64,000 bases of DNA from Monarcha castaneiventris obscurior (lineage: Eukaryota > Chordata > Aves > Passeriformes > Monarchidae), in the NCBI GenBank assembly GCA_026261815.1, contig JAMPIT010000174.1:9672001-9736000 (forward strand), in the 5' to 3' direction. This document shows positions 37,530 to 50,272 of this stretch, piece after piece. How positions within the stretch are numbered: the stretch's first letter is position 1; each line of letters starts with the position of its first letter. The translations under genes were made by a program, and so were the position numbers. The notes under the pieces were generated by a model that saw nothing but the letters and a program-made list of their open reading frames with translations, was not told where the DNA came from and searched no databases.

Positions 37530-38932
37530 GTGCTGGGGAAAGTTATGGAGCACATATTGAGTGCCATCACTTCAGTGCCAGCACACGCAGGCCAACCGGG
37601 GATCACGCCCAGCCCACATGCATTTGTGAAAGGCAGGTCCTGCTTGACCAACCTGAGCTCCTTCTATGAGCAGGGTGACCCACACAGTGGATGAGGGAAA
37701 GGCTTTGTTTGTTGTCTACCTGGACTTCAGGAAAGCCTTTGACACCATTTCCCACAGCATTGTCTTGGAGAAACTTGCTGATCATGGCCTGGATGGGAGC
37801 ACTGTTCACTGGGGATAAAACTGGCTGGGCAGCTGGGCCCAGAGAGCGGAGAGGAATGGAGTTACATCCAGCTGGTGGCTGGTCCCCAGTGGGGTTCCCC
37901 AGAACTCAGTACTGGGGCCAGTCTTGTTTAATATCTTCATCAATGATCTGGACAAAGGGATCCAGTGCTTCCTCTGTGAGTTTGGTGATGACACAAAGTT
38001 GAGTGGCAGTGATGATCTGCTGGACGGCAGGAAGTCTCTGAAGAGGGATCTGGACAGGACTGATGGGCTGAGGCCAATTGTGTGAGGTTCAACAAGGTTG
38101 AGTGCTGCACTTTGGCCACAACAACCCCAGGCAGCACCACAGGCTGGGGCAGAGTGGCTGCAAAGCTGCCTGGTGGAAAAGGACCTGTGGGTGCTGGTCA
38201 ACAGCAGCTGAACATCAGCCAGAGTGTGCCCAAAGGGCCAAGAAGGCCAGTGGAATCCGGGCTTGTATCAGCAACACTGTGGCCAGCAGGACCAGGGCAC
38301 TGATCATCCCCCTCTACTCAAACTGGCGAGGCCACATCTCAAATCCTGTGTTCAGTTTTGGGCCCCTCACTACAAAAGGACATTGAGGAGGACATTATTA
38401 AGGTAATTCCCTCCCAAATCAGGGCTTGGCTAGATTTACATTAATTTTTTTCCAAAAAGAGATCTCTAAGGACATTGCTGGAGTGAGTTCAGAGAATGTC
38501 AAGAGAGCGGATGAAGACTCTGGAACACTATGAGGAGTGGCTGAAGGAGCTGGGGTTGTTTAACCTGGAGAAAAGGAAGTTCAGAGGGGACCTCATCTCT
38601 CTACCTGAAAGGAGGTTGTAGCAAGCTGGGGGGCAGACTCTTGTCTGAGGTTACAAATGACAGGGCAAGAGGAAATGGCCTCAAGTTGTGCCAGAGACGG
38701 TTTAGATTTAGGAGAAATTTCTTCTCTGAAACAGTTGTCAAGCACTTGAACAGGCTGATCAGTGGAGTGGTGGAGTCACCATCCCTGGAGGTGTTTAAAA
38801 GATGTGTAGATGTTGCACTTAGAGACATGGTTTAATAGTGGAGTTAGTAGTGCTGTTTGAACAGTTGGACTCAATGATCCTAGAGGTCTTTTCCAACCTA
38901 AATGATTATGTGATTCTATTCTATAATGCAAA
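37530..38932 (+). mobile_element. CR1 LINE, about 1.4 kb, interrupted by a foreign 75-bp segment
   Basis: This is one of the two longest CR1 copies here (the other is 48952-50272). It covers the second half of the reverse-transcriptase ORF and the 3' UTR. Readable RT pieces include VDEGKALFVVYLDFRKAFDT in broken frames, the FDT stretch being typical of LINE reverse transcriptases. The 3' part has GGACTCAATGATCCTAGAGG and a TATGTGATTCTATTCTAT tail. It is interrupted at 38398-38472. Frameshifts and stops make it inactive. ORFs up to 131 codons on both strands here are shadows. Confidence 0.93.
38398..38472 (-). repeat. Insertion inside CR1, inverted copy of 39758-39831
   Basis: The CR1 reading GGACATTG-CTGGAG is split by about 75 bp unrelated to CR1. 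The reverse complement of this segment matches 39758-39831 with about five substitutions and a one-base T-run difference. AGGACATT occurs on both sides (38389-38396 and 38469-38476, the second overlapping the aligned end), resembling a target-site duplication, with a further copy at 38378-38385. Confidence 0.88.
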
Positions 38933-41900
38933 TGGATTTAGACTCTGAATGCACACATTTTTAAATATGCTTTGAACTTTAAACAAATAAGCAGTTTCTT
39001 TATGGGCACAGCTCATTAAAGAAGTACAAAATTCCTGCAGGTGATTTCAAGATCAGTGCCCTGCATAGTTATGTCAACACAGAAAATGATGGTGTTATGG
39101 CCTTGAAGAAGCCAAAGGGAAGAAGATGATTTGTAATTATGTTTGAGGTATTCAAAATTATTTAAAAGTTACTTTATCTACAGGGTTCACAAACTTTTTT
39201 CAGGCTCTCCCATATTTTCTTCAGATGAGCTCTAAAATAATTCTCTGCTTACATTTCCTAGCTTTAGGTTCATCTTGCCTGGCAAAATTTACAAGTGCAG
39301 ATGAATTTGCAGCTAGTGAAGTGAACTTGCACTCTATTATTTCATTTTATTAGAATAGTAATGAAAATCTGATGCTCAAGTGCTTAAACTTATATGATAT
39401 ATTTCTGTATTTGTGGGCTATACATTTGGGAAACAATCAGCTGGACAGAATGTTGTCCCCATGCACTGCTCTTTGCAGCGTAACATTCTTTATTATGTTG
39501 CTGTTTATTTATTATCCCTCTAATGCATTATTGCACTCAAGATGTACTTATGTAACAGGACATAAAAATAATTTGCGGAGTAGTAGATGGAAGTTAAAAC
39601 ACACTACTGTCTGCGTTAGAGAGGATTTAGTTAGAAAGCTAAGAGGAAAGTCATCGAAAATGTAATCTTCTCTATTTTTTTCCTTGACTTAATCTTTTCT
39701 ATTCCTTCTCTGTACATAGCATATTTAATCAGATCTAACTGCTTGAAGATTTCTGCATCTTTAGAGATCCCTTTTTGGAAAAAATTAATGTAAATCTAGC
39801 CAAGCCCTGATTAGAGAGGGAATTATCTTAAAACTGATGTTGAATGACAGTCATATTCTACTTTTTTCTTACTTAGAAATACCTGTCGTAGTAAAAATCT
39901 TTTGACAGTGAATTAGAAATTATCCTGTTTCAAGGATGACACTTGAATTACCTATATACACAAAAGTGAGAAAACAATAACATAATTATTATTTAGAATT
40001 AATTTTTACTATTTTGTCCAGATACAAGGTATTACAACACTTCAATAATTTATGATTATGTCCAGAATCTGTTAAAAAATGTGCTCATGCAAACATGATC
40101 AAATCTGTACTTTGACATATGGTACGATGTTTTAATGGAACATGATAATCCAATGAATAAAAGAGATGCAGATCAATAGTTTATAATACTATAGAAAAGT
40201 GGGTTTGATTTCCTTACTGTGTGTCTCCTGTCTTCTCTGAAGTGTTGGATACAAGGTTCAGAACCATTTCTGTAAGGTGGTGGTGTTCATTCTTCCTGCT
40301 CGAAGGAATAGGTGCAAAATTTAATTTTGGTGTCTGGAGCTTTCTTTGATAACCAGCTAAAAAACTGAGTCTACTCAGTGAAATTCACCCTATCCAGACT
40401 CCTCTGAGGCATCTTTGACAAGGCTCAGAGAAATAACTGAGCTGCCAACAGACATGAAGTGGGTGGAATCACTTGGCTGTGGGGTTCCAAGAGCCTTCTG
40501 AACTTTTGGGCTATGTCACAGAGCTGAAATCTTCCTCTGCTCAGTAGATCTCAAACAGGATGGTCCTACCAGCACCCACATTTGCACATCTGAGCCAAGG
40601 GTGTCTCAGGAGCACCTGCAGAGCAACACAAACTCAGCTCTGCAGGAGCAGGGTGAACTCCTGTGATGGGAAAAGGGTGTTCATTTAGGGAAAAACTACA
40701 GCACTGTGAGAGATGCCAGAAACAGCATGGAAAAAGGTTTTGCTAAAAGTTGTTAAATGCTTTGAAAATTAAACTTACTGAACGTTATTCCTTTATTCTT
40801 GTGCTACATTCCTGCAGACATAGAAATATATGGGTGAAGTATGGATATATTCTTGTGTCCTTGTTTGTATGGAAACTCCAAATATTAAGATTAATGTATA
40901 TAACAGTTGTCTTCAGAGAAATTGACATTAGTAGCTGCAGGAAGCACATACACAATTCTTTAGAAATATAAATTCTGCTTTTCTTAATACCCATAAAACT
41001 TTGCTGTTGTGTGGGCAAGACTCCAAATGCTGTATTTCTGTAAAACAGCTACCAAAATCAGCTACTGTTCATTTAAAGTATCATTTGGAAACCATGGGAA
41101 TAGGAAAACCTTCTTGGGAAAAAACTATTTCTATCTTTATACTTTGCAAAATATGTAACAAATTCAGAACCTGCAGATAGCGGCTGTGGTGACACTTTCC
41201 AAGCAGATTAAACAGGTGGAGTCCAAAGTCCCCAGTTAGGCTAATAGTCACCTTGATTTCTAAAACCTCCTGCAGAAGAGAAAAATTGACTGATCAGTGC
41301 TGGATCTGGGTAATCATCTTTCAAATATACACTGCACTGGTTTCAGATGTAGAACTGCAGGAGGACTTCGGTCTTGCAGAGTTATGGTGTTGCAGAGTTA
41401 ACTTTGAGTAGTCAGGGGAAACTTGGAGCTATAAACCTGGCTAAGTATAAATTATACTTTGATAATTAATGCTCATCTGATGTATAGATTGCATGCCCAA
41501 GAAAGAGATCCACTGGTGTTTTCAATATGAGCATAAAAATTCTTACAACATTCTTATACCCCATGTTAAATTGTAAGAAAGGACATTGATGTGCACAAAC
41601 CATGTTTTATAGCTATTTTTTCCACCACCTAATGGTTAATCTCCATTCAGTAAGTGAAAATCCTGTGATAACTCCCTTTGGCAGCCTGATGATATGGCAC
41701 CTGCATTTCTCAATTTCTCATATTGCAGCTTTTTTATTTTGCAAAGAGTACATAACTATATGTATTCAAGGGAGAGGAGGGATGACATTTTACCCCACAA
41801 TCAGAACACAAGGAGCACACATGGAGAATTGTACTGCCTGATTAAATAGTCCTTGGAGCAAGGGCTGAAATTTACGTAACTTTCCAGCAGGAATTGATTA

Positions 41901-44239
41901 CCCTTATGTTTGTAATATGTATATAATATCCCACATAATCTCTGTCTTTGGTGTCATCAAGTGGCTATTTCTGTATGTCATGCACAGTGGAACAGTTTAA
42001 AGGACTGAGAAGTTCCAATAACTTGTGTTTAAATGCATTAACATGGGGAACATGTGGCAGGTTGAAAGCTCTGGACAGAAAATGGACGTTTCTTCTTGTT
42101 CACCACACAAGCACTGTGCTGGCTTCTAGGTAAAAGGAAGGTGTCTTCATCAGCTCTTAATTTTGGGGATTGAAAGGTGGAGGTAGGTTTTGCTATTAGA
42201 GCTCTTTGTAGGAAGAAGGTGATGGAAAACCTAGTACCTGATTTTCAACGGGGGCTAGACATGGTGTGAAAAGGGGCCACAAGGAGGAATGACCACACCC
42301 TGCCCAAACTTGCTCACAGAGTACCAGGTGAGATCTAATCGAGTTTAGTAGTAGCTGCAAAACCTTTCCAGGTCGTTTTATATGTCACATAACAGACAGA
42401 CAGATCAGGGCACTGTTGGAAGGAAGACCTGAGGGAGGTCTAAAGGTATAGGAATGAAAACCAGAAATCTTCACTAAACAAAAACTGGATGAGTGGGTGG
42501 ATGTGAGAGAACAGGGGAAATTCTGTTCTTTTTGGTTTTGCAACAAGAAAGAAAACTCCCATTTATTTATTTCATTTTTGAACAGTCAGTCTAATTTTCA
42601 CTCATGATCGGAAGACATGCATGAAATTATTTTAATGAGCAGTTACTTAAAGGAAGCATAATCAGGGAGATTAGGGGGTTCTGTACTTTTTCAGCTTTTA
42701 TGTCTGTATCTACATGTGCGAAAATTTTCAAGAATTAATCATTTACTTTCAAAAATGCTTTGGGCTTTTCAAGTAATTCTTTTTTTTAAGCATTGAGGTT
42801 GCCACGTTTTTCCATTGGTGATTCAGAAATAGGATTTTCCCCCTGTTTTTATCTGTCATATTCAGTAGAGATAATAAGACATTTATGATGTAGTAACCAA
42901 GTTACTGCTCTGTGCAACAGTGTTGCAAATATATTTGTAGAATGTTCGACTGTTTCATTATTTCCTAGAGCTCTCTGCGTGGAAAACTTCTGCATAGTAT
43001 TTCAAGAGCTTTTGTGCTATATCTCTATTTACCTCAATAGAGAAATATTTAAATAAAAGGTTTTAAAATTACTGATGTCTCCACATACAACAATGGTTTA
43101 GGCCATTGTTATAGTGACTGAGCTGAAAAGAAAATACAGGACAATTTTTGAAGGATCAGAACACAAACCTAGAACATCATAATTAGAATAAAAATACCTT
43201 TGATAGCAGGTTTTTATTCTTGAAATAATGAAACTTGTGTTTGTAATATGTCAGATTTTTTTCCCTATGTTTTTGTTATTGTCTTCAATAGTTTCAGCCT
43301 AGCCAAATCAGCCAAAGAACAAAGGCACATAAGTGACTTCCTACCAAGAACACAAACATCTGCTAAGCAGTTGCAAGTACAGTAGGCTGACATGGAGGGC
43401 AAAATGCTGTAAATAGGGAATAAGGGTCTGGAACCTGCCATTAGGATCAAAGACAATTAAAAGGCCATGTGAAACCACAGTGGACAGGAGGATATACTGG
43501 AAATTAAGAATAAATTAGTGCAAAATAATTCCCAAAAAAATATTTTTTTCTTTTCAGTCTTCCCCAGGAAGTGTTAATTTTCTGGTTTAGTTACATTTTG
43601 CTCTTTTTGCTTTTGTCCACTTTCCTCTTTTCATTTTATTGCAAAAATTAAACAAAAAAGAAAACGCTTTGAAAAGTACTGCTAGAAGCAGAGAAGTCAA
43701 AGTTCATCCTTAGAAATAAAGGCATGTGGAGGAGTATCCATTTTACGCTGCTGCAAAGGGTTTCAGAAAGTCTCGCCCATGCCTGTGCTTGTTTATGCTG
43801 TGCAAATGGGAAGGCATTTCTCAGAGGAATGCAGCAAGCAGCGTTTCTGAGAGCAATCGGGAAATTCTTGCTGATGTGGGAGTTGCCAGCACTCTCCCAA
43901 GCTAATGAAAAGCCCAAGACTGGGATTAAGTTCGAAAGAAAAGTGTCTGCTAATTGATTTTCGTTATGTGTGGAATAAGCATGGTTAGAGGTAGAGCTGT
44001 GGCTCCCTCCTGAAAGACCAGACACTGCTTTGGCTGCCAGGGCATTATTATCACCTCCCATGTCCGGGGTCTTCAGACTCCCTTGCAGCGATTGCAGTTC
44101 TGGTGTCTTCTGCACTCACAATTCCTGCATAATCTCCTCACTCACTCTTCGATGCTCCTTTCAGCTCTGCTTGGGCAGCTTGCTGTAGCTTTGCACGCCC
44201 AGTCAGGGTTATTTCGGTATTTAGAACCCATCTCTGGAA
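38933..44239. other. Intergenic DNA without genes
   Basis: Contains the partner of the inverted 75-bp segment. The stretch 40430-40680 is slightly G/C-richer and has a 9-bp inverted repeat (CTGCAGAGC / GCTCTGCAG), but no identified function. Confidence 0.65.
39758..39831 (+). repeat. Partner copy of the inverted 75-bp segment
   Basis: Unique-looking A/T-rich sequence whose reverse complement reappears inside the CR1 1.3 kb to the left. No terminal inverted repeats, poly-A tail or target-site duplication are evident at this copy, which suggests it is the older, donor-like copy. Confidence 0.85.
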
Positions 44240-44640
44240 GCATGGCTGGGCTCACCAGCGCCGCTGCTGGCACCCGACCGCTGCGGGGCACCGGGCGAGC
44301 AATTTCCACACCGCAGGCACAAACGGGAGCAGTCTGTGCCTGGCGAGGGGGTGTCCCTGCCCGCATCCCACAGGCATTTCTGCCTGGGGGTGCTCCTAGC
44401 AGTTCAGTCTCCACGCCTGACCCCTGGCTCCCCGGTAGGGAGGTACCTGTGGGGCCCGGCAGCGCAGCTGGGAGGATGCCGAGCATCCTGGAGTGCCATC
44501 TGCTGGCACCACATCCCAGCGCCGGCTGTGCGAGGAGCGGTGCCCCTGTGCCGGGAGATGGGCTGGGGTGAGCGCCGCTAAGTGTGAACTGGAAACTGCT
44601 CTACCCCGGGGTAAGGACGGAGCTATCACGATGATCAGTG
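44240..44640. promoter_or_regulatory. CpG-rich patch, candidate distal regulatory element
   Basis: By eye there are about 20 or more CpGs in roughly 400 bp, against very few in the flanks, and the G+C rise is sharp. No conserved protein reading is visible, although 162-codon and 114-codon ORFs occur by composition. It lies about 18 kb upstream of the MAGI2 promoter and contains a CTCF-type motif. It could be an enhancer, an insulator or the promoter of an unannotated lncRNA. Confidence 0.6.
44495..44506 (-). promoter_or_regulatory. CTCF-type core motif
   Basis: On the minus strand the bases read CCAGCAGATGGC, matching every position of the CTCF core CCASYAGRKGGC, followed by ACT as in the extended motif. 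Confidence 0.55.
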
Positions 44641-45140
44641 ATGTGTAGTTGCCTTCCAGTTCTCCTCCTTCCCAAGAACAAGGCAGCCCGGAGACCCTGG
44701 GGCCGGCATTTTTCCTGACTTTTTATTATAAGTATTAGTTACCTTGGCTTTATAAGCATTACAAGTCTGTACTTTTACCAGAGATTTCTGTTTGACATGA
44801 CACGTTTACAAACAGTTTGGTTACTCCTGCTTCGTTCTGAGCTCTGATTTGAAGGGATTGAATCTATAGTTCCATTTCTATGGAAACAGCTAACTGTCTT
44901 CTAATATAGCTGTTTTGTAACTGCTGGGTCTGATTCTGTTCTCATGTGGGCTGTTTTTAATCCAGTTTAGTGCTGTCGATCCCACCTGAGTTGCTTGAAG
45001 CTGACATTTATAACTGAGAGCATTCAGATCTGCTGCTTTCCCAGCACACTGCAGAGAAAGGGACTTTCATGCAAAATGTAAGCAGGTTTGGAGCAGATAC
45101 TGTAAAACGTCCCTCACCATCCATCATTTTGATAGCCCTA

Positions 45141-45162
45141 GTTCTAACTCCAGAGTTAGAAC
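45141..45162. repeat. 22-bp palindrome
   Basis: GTTCTAACTC and GAGTTAGAAC separated by two bases. Confidence 0.85.
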
Positions 45163-45423
45163 AGCCACAAATTTCTGTTATATGGCTCACACCGACCTGC
45201 CAACTGTGAAGAATCAGCCTTTTTGTATGCATTAGGAATAGGGAGTTAGATTTGATATTCCTCCAAAAACTTCTGAATACATGATCAGCATTGCATTTGG
45301 CTTTGGTGAGATTTTTTTTCCCATTTGTGTTAAAACTCATAATGCTATGTGTTTCAAAAATGTAAGGTGTTCATAACTGTTCACCTTCTTGTGCACTGGC
45401 CTGGTATGGAAGCGGGAGAGGTC

Positions 45424-45451
45424 ATTCTCCCACTCCTGACTGTGGGAGAAT
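45424..45451. repeat. Perfect 10-bp inverted repeat
   Basis: ATTCTCCCAC and GTGGGAGAAT around an eight-base loop, 260 bp from the palindrome at 45141. Confidence 0.85.
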
Positions 45452-46549
45452 CTGTTCTTTGCTTTAATGCTATCTGCCTTCCTTCAGAAAAGTGCAGCAG
45501 TTTCTCTTGGGAGTTGCAATCTTTATTTCATTTTGAAATGACGCTGATATCAAATGTGCTTGATCCTCGTATCAGATGGCTCTGGAAAAATTATAAATGA
45601 TGCATGGAGGGCTGTCTGGTCATATTGCAATAACAACTTTCATGTTTCTAACGAGTGAAATCACATGAAAAGCTATGAAAAACGTGAGTACTTCCCTAAG
45701 ATGGATTTTGTGTATTATTTAGTCATTTGAAAACCGGACAAAAAGATATCCCTCACAGCTGTGTAGCAGCCAGAGTAGGAGTGAACATTACCTCCACAAG
45801 CTTCTTGCAGCTCATGTTCATAATGCCCTGCTCTCCCCAGTTCAGAGAACCTGCGTTCCCTTCTGAGCTGGCAACAGCAGCCAATGAGGCTGCACACATT
45901 TACCTCTTCGGAACACTCCTGTTCCTCTTGCTGTGGCTGTGAAAAGAGTGAAAATGTGTACATGAGGCAGGCTTTGTATTTCGCTGTGTCTGGCACCATG
46001 GGGCAAACTAGTTTTGAGTCATATTTGCACAGTTCCCTGATGGGTAAAGTAGACACTCTGGTTTATTGTTGATTCTTGCTCTCCTGAATTGATTCAACCC
46101 ATGAGCTAGTTCTTCTCTGTGCTCTTTTAATGTTGTGGTAGTAAATATGTTTATTTACCAGTCACAATAGCTTAAAAACAGAGCAGTATTATTGAAAAAA
46201 TCTGCTGTTGACCTATAACTTATACTATTTTTTTGGAAGAGATAAAATATACATTACACTAAAAAGACACTATTTATATGCTAAATAAACTAAAGGGAAA
46301 AACAAGATCAACATATTTAAACATCTACTGAAGCATATGCAATATATATAATTTCACATTTTCAGCTAAATTGTACCATAGAGATACTGATAAATCCATT
46401 GCTGGAGGGTCAAATTGGGGCTGTGGTAATATACCCAAAGAAGAAATAGTGGTAGGTGGCAATATATGCTTTAAACAGCTTGGAGAAGGGGGTGGATTAG
46501 GGATGAGGGGGTGGGGGATGCTTGGTTTTGTTGTTGTTTTGGAGGCTGT

Positions 46550-46589
46550 TCTGCTTATTTATGCTTATTTATACTTATTTATTTATTGC
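46550..46589. repeat. TTTA/CTTATTTA simple repeat
   Basis: Tandem CTTATTTATG-like units decaying into TTTA. Confidence 0.75.
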
Positions 46590-48897
46590 AATATTTCTCG
46601 AACACTATCATATTGACTTTGTGTTTGTGGATGTATTTGTGGAGAGATGGGGGGTCATGCCCTAGTACCACTGTAGTCTTGGATTCTGAAAGTGGAAAAC
46701 CTTCTCCTTGGTGTGAGTGTGTGGGGAAATCCAGGCAGTCTTGTGAAGGTTGGGCCAAACACACATCAGGCTTGAGTCCATGACCATACATATATCCCAG
46801 GTGCACTTGTGTTGGTGCTACCATGATGAAATATAAAAGCAGCATGAGACAGTTCCCAATAAAAAGTTACCACTGCAATTCCGAAAAATTGTGTTTAGAG
46901 ATTTCTAAGGTCTGTAAGTCTTTCTGCCTTGAGCCTATCTTTTTCCATTTTATCTCAGTCTCTTAACTGTAATTCAGGATTAGTGCTAAGGTGTTAGTAT
47001 GTGGTGGGAACAGTAAAATCTCTCCTAGTACTGAACATTTATTGAGCTGTGTACGACTGTCTGTTATTATTTAAAAGCCTATCTTTTGTTTTTACTTTGC
47101 AGAAATGGAGATGAGCTCATTCTCCCTAGGATAACACAAATATAGGTCATAAGAATTTTAGTGTTAGCATTTTTCTGTCCATTGCAAGGGCCCACCCCAT
47201 AGGTGAGACTCTTAATTTGTCTTGTCCTTGTGTGTGATCATTTTTCTAGGTTTTTTGTTCCTTGAAGGGAAGGGTCTTATGCCAAATTCAGTGTGATGTT
47301 CAGTGCATAGTGGTACAGAAAATAGAGGGAATATCCTTATGCACCTCTGGCCTTAGTGACAACATATTTGCCTGAGGTTATGCAGAACTGGACTCAGGCA
47401 CACGTTTCGTCTCTTCCAGTGTTTGTTAGTTTCCATATAATTTCAGGATCTAAAATGTAATTTAGAGCAGTGATTCCCATGCTGTGATGTTTAGTGCTGT
47501 GACTTGCATGTGCACAGCCAAGAAAATGCTCAATGGTACAGAGAGTTGTGCCTGTGGACGTGGTCCTTTTCTCCAGGTGGTCTAAAAGTCCATGGCCAAT
47601 TGACAGGGACCTCTAATAAATACAAAAGCTCCATGTGATTCTTGAGGACAGATCCTGGGATCTCATAAATTGCTGACATCCTCAGGATGTGACCCTTTGT
47701 CATCAGTATAAATGATGTGCAAATATATAAAAGATGCATCCATAGTTGATCTAAATCTGCCTGTATCTTAAACAGCTTAATAATTGCCCAGAGTTTATGC
47801 ATCACACAGCTTCAGAAATCAAACAATCGTCAGTCAAGAGACAGAGTTAAGCTTGAACACACAGTTGCATGTGTTTTTCCTAAAGACTTTTTCAGTCTAG
47901 CAGTATAAATAATTGCTTAATATCAGCTAATATCTAATTTAATGCAAAATGGAATATCTTATGCATGATGGCATAGAACAATGTTCAGTGTGCCTCACTG
48001 ATTTGTAGGAGTGAAGGCATGATTTCAGCTCATCTAGGTAACAAAAAGTGATTTATCTCAGTTATAATGGTAAAACACCACGGCTCAGGGGGGGCTGCAC
48101 CCTCTAAGCACCAGAGCTTGGGTCTGCAGTCCGGAGTTGGTTTGATGAATGACATTTCAAGGAGATCTAGAACTCATCTGAAAATATCTTTGAGACAGAT
48201 CTCTGCCAGTGACTTCCTCATTTTCTTCCAAATATGTCCAGACTTTGGTGAATTCCCAGACTCGGGTCTTCATTGTGTCACTGTGGATCCATGTCAGGAA
48301 TGTGTTTCTTATGTCTGCTTTCTTCCTTTCATACGTTGCCAATTTTTCTTTTTTCTTCATTTGAACAAGAAAGGCAGACCATTATGCAAAATCTTACTTG
48401 GAAAAATAAAATGCCTTGAACTAGTACAGCTGCTTTGCTATAAATAAAGTTAAATATAGTGGGGTTTTAACCTTGTTATTTCATTACATTAGATTTAGAA
48501 TAGCCTCACTAGAAGAAAGCCCACTGCATAATATCCTTGAAGAACTCATATTTTATGTGTATTTCAGTTCTTGTGAGCAGAACAACACAGGAACAGTTTG
48601 TTATAAACTGTTATTTATAAATCATGACTGCAGGTACACAGCAAATAGGCACTCCAGTGTCTATAAGCACTGCAAAAACTGAGAAAAGCAGAGATGGACT
48701 TTTAGCAGTGTTACATCTGAATATTCCAGAGATCTGAGTGACTGTGAACTGCTTAGATGTAAAATCTTGAAGGATGTATCGTAAGAAACAATAACTACTT
48801 TTCAGTTTTTATACACTTCTCAATAATATTTTGATACAGTATAATAATAAATACTTCAATAATATATAATACATATAATTGAAATAATGTAGAGCTA

Positions 48898-48918
48898 TAA
48901 ATAAATAAATAAATAAAT
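48898..48918. repeat. TAAA tetranucleotide microsatellite
   Basis: About five TAAA units, at the end of an A/T-only stretch from 48780, about 35 bp before the CR1 at 48952. Confidence 0.9.
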
Positions 48919-48951
48919 ATTACAATAAAAAGTCTTTTTTATCAATCTCAC

Positions 48952-50272
48952 TTCAATGCCTAGTAAAATAATGGAAAAGATTATTCTGGGTGGAATTGAA
49001 AAGCACCTAGAGAACAATACAGTCATTGGTGACAGCCAGCACAGCTTCATGAGGGCAAAGTCCGTCTTGTTGAAACTGATTTTCTTCTATGACAGGGTAA
49101 CCCCTCTAGGTGATCTAGGAAAGCCAGATGTCACCTTTTGGACTTCAGCAGAACGTTTGATACTTTCTCTCACAGGATCCTGCTGGATAAAATGTCCAGA
49201 TCACACCTGGGTAACCAAGTTACACGATGGGTGAGCAACCAGCTCATGGGTCAGGCACAAAGGTTATAGAGAATGGGGGAACATCAGGCTGGTGACCTGT
49301 CACTGGTGGGGTTCTGCAGGGTTCCATCCTCACCCTGGTTCTCTTTAGCATCTTTATTTACCTGGACATAGGACTCACAGGAATACTAAGTAAGTTTGCT
49401 GACAACACTAAACTGGAAGGAGCTGGAAATTCCCTCAAGGGCAGAGAGGCCCTACAGAGAGGCCTTAAAAAATTAGAGAGATGGGCAATCACCAACCATA
49501 TGAAGTTCAACCAGGGAAAGTTCTGGATTCTGTACCTGCGATGGGGCAGCCCTGGCTCTGTGCATAGACAGGGGAACAAGAGGCTGGAGAGCAGCTGTGG
49601 AAAGACACCTGGGGTCCTGGTCAGTGGAAAGCTGAACCTGAGCCAGCAGTGCCCCTGCAGCCAGGAGGGCCAACCCTGTCCTGGGGGCATCAGGCACAGC
49701 ATCACCAGCCAGGCAAGGGAGGGGATTGTCCTGCTCTGATCTGCTCTGCACTGGGGTGGCCTCACCTCGAGTGCTGGGGGCAGTTTTGGGCACCACAATA
49801 TAAAAAAGACATTCAGCTATTAGAGAGTGTGCAAAGGAGGCCACAAGGATGGCAAAGGGGAATCCTTATGAGGAGTGGCTGAGGTCCCTTGGTCTGTTCA
49901 GCCTGGAGAAGAGGAAACTGAGGGAAGACCTCATTGCAGTTACAACTTCATTTGAGGAGGAGAGGAGGCACAGACACTGATCTCCTCTCTCTTGTTGCTG
50001 GTGACAGGACTCGAGGAAACAACATGAAGCTGAGTCAGGGGAAGTTCTGATTTCCTGATAAGGAAAAGGTTCTTCCCCCAGAGGGTGGTTGGGCACTGGA
50101 ACAGCTCCCCAGGGAAGCGGTCACAGCACCAAGCCTGGCAAAGTTCAAGAAGTGTTTGGACAACACTCTCAGGCACAGGGTAGGATTGATGGGGTGACCT
50201 GTGGAGGGTCAGGAGCTGGACTTGATGATCCTGATGCGTCCCTTCCTACTCAGCATATTCTGTGATTTTACA
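48952..50272 (+). mobile_element. CR1 LINE, about 1.3 kb, second subfamily
   Basis: Begins in the RT region with a decayed reading of NNTVIGDSQHSFMRAKS, passes through TGGTGGGGTTCTGCAGG-like sequence (49306 onward) and ends with TTGATGATCCTGATGCGTCC, CTTCCTACTCAGC and ATATTCTGTGATT. The 3' end differs from the other CR1 copies, so it belongs to another subfamily. It has many frameshifts. ORFs here on either strand, up to 146 codons, are not genes. Confidence 0.92.

Noticed and set aside
37806..38201. 131-codon minus-strand ORF
   Set aside because: It is the antisense of the CR1 at 37530-38932.
44083..44571. 162-codon plus-strand ORF in the CpG patch
   Set aside because: No domain, no splice context and low-complexity Pro/Gly/Ala/Arg content. 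It is explained by G+C-rich sequence.
49358..49844. 146- and 123-codon minus-strand ORFs
   Set aside because: They overlap each other in different frames and are antisense to a CR1.
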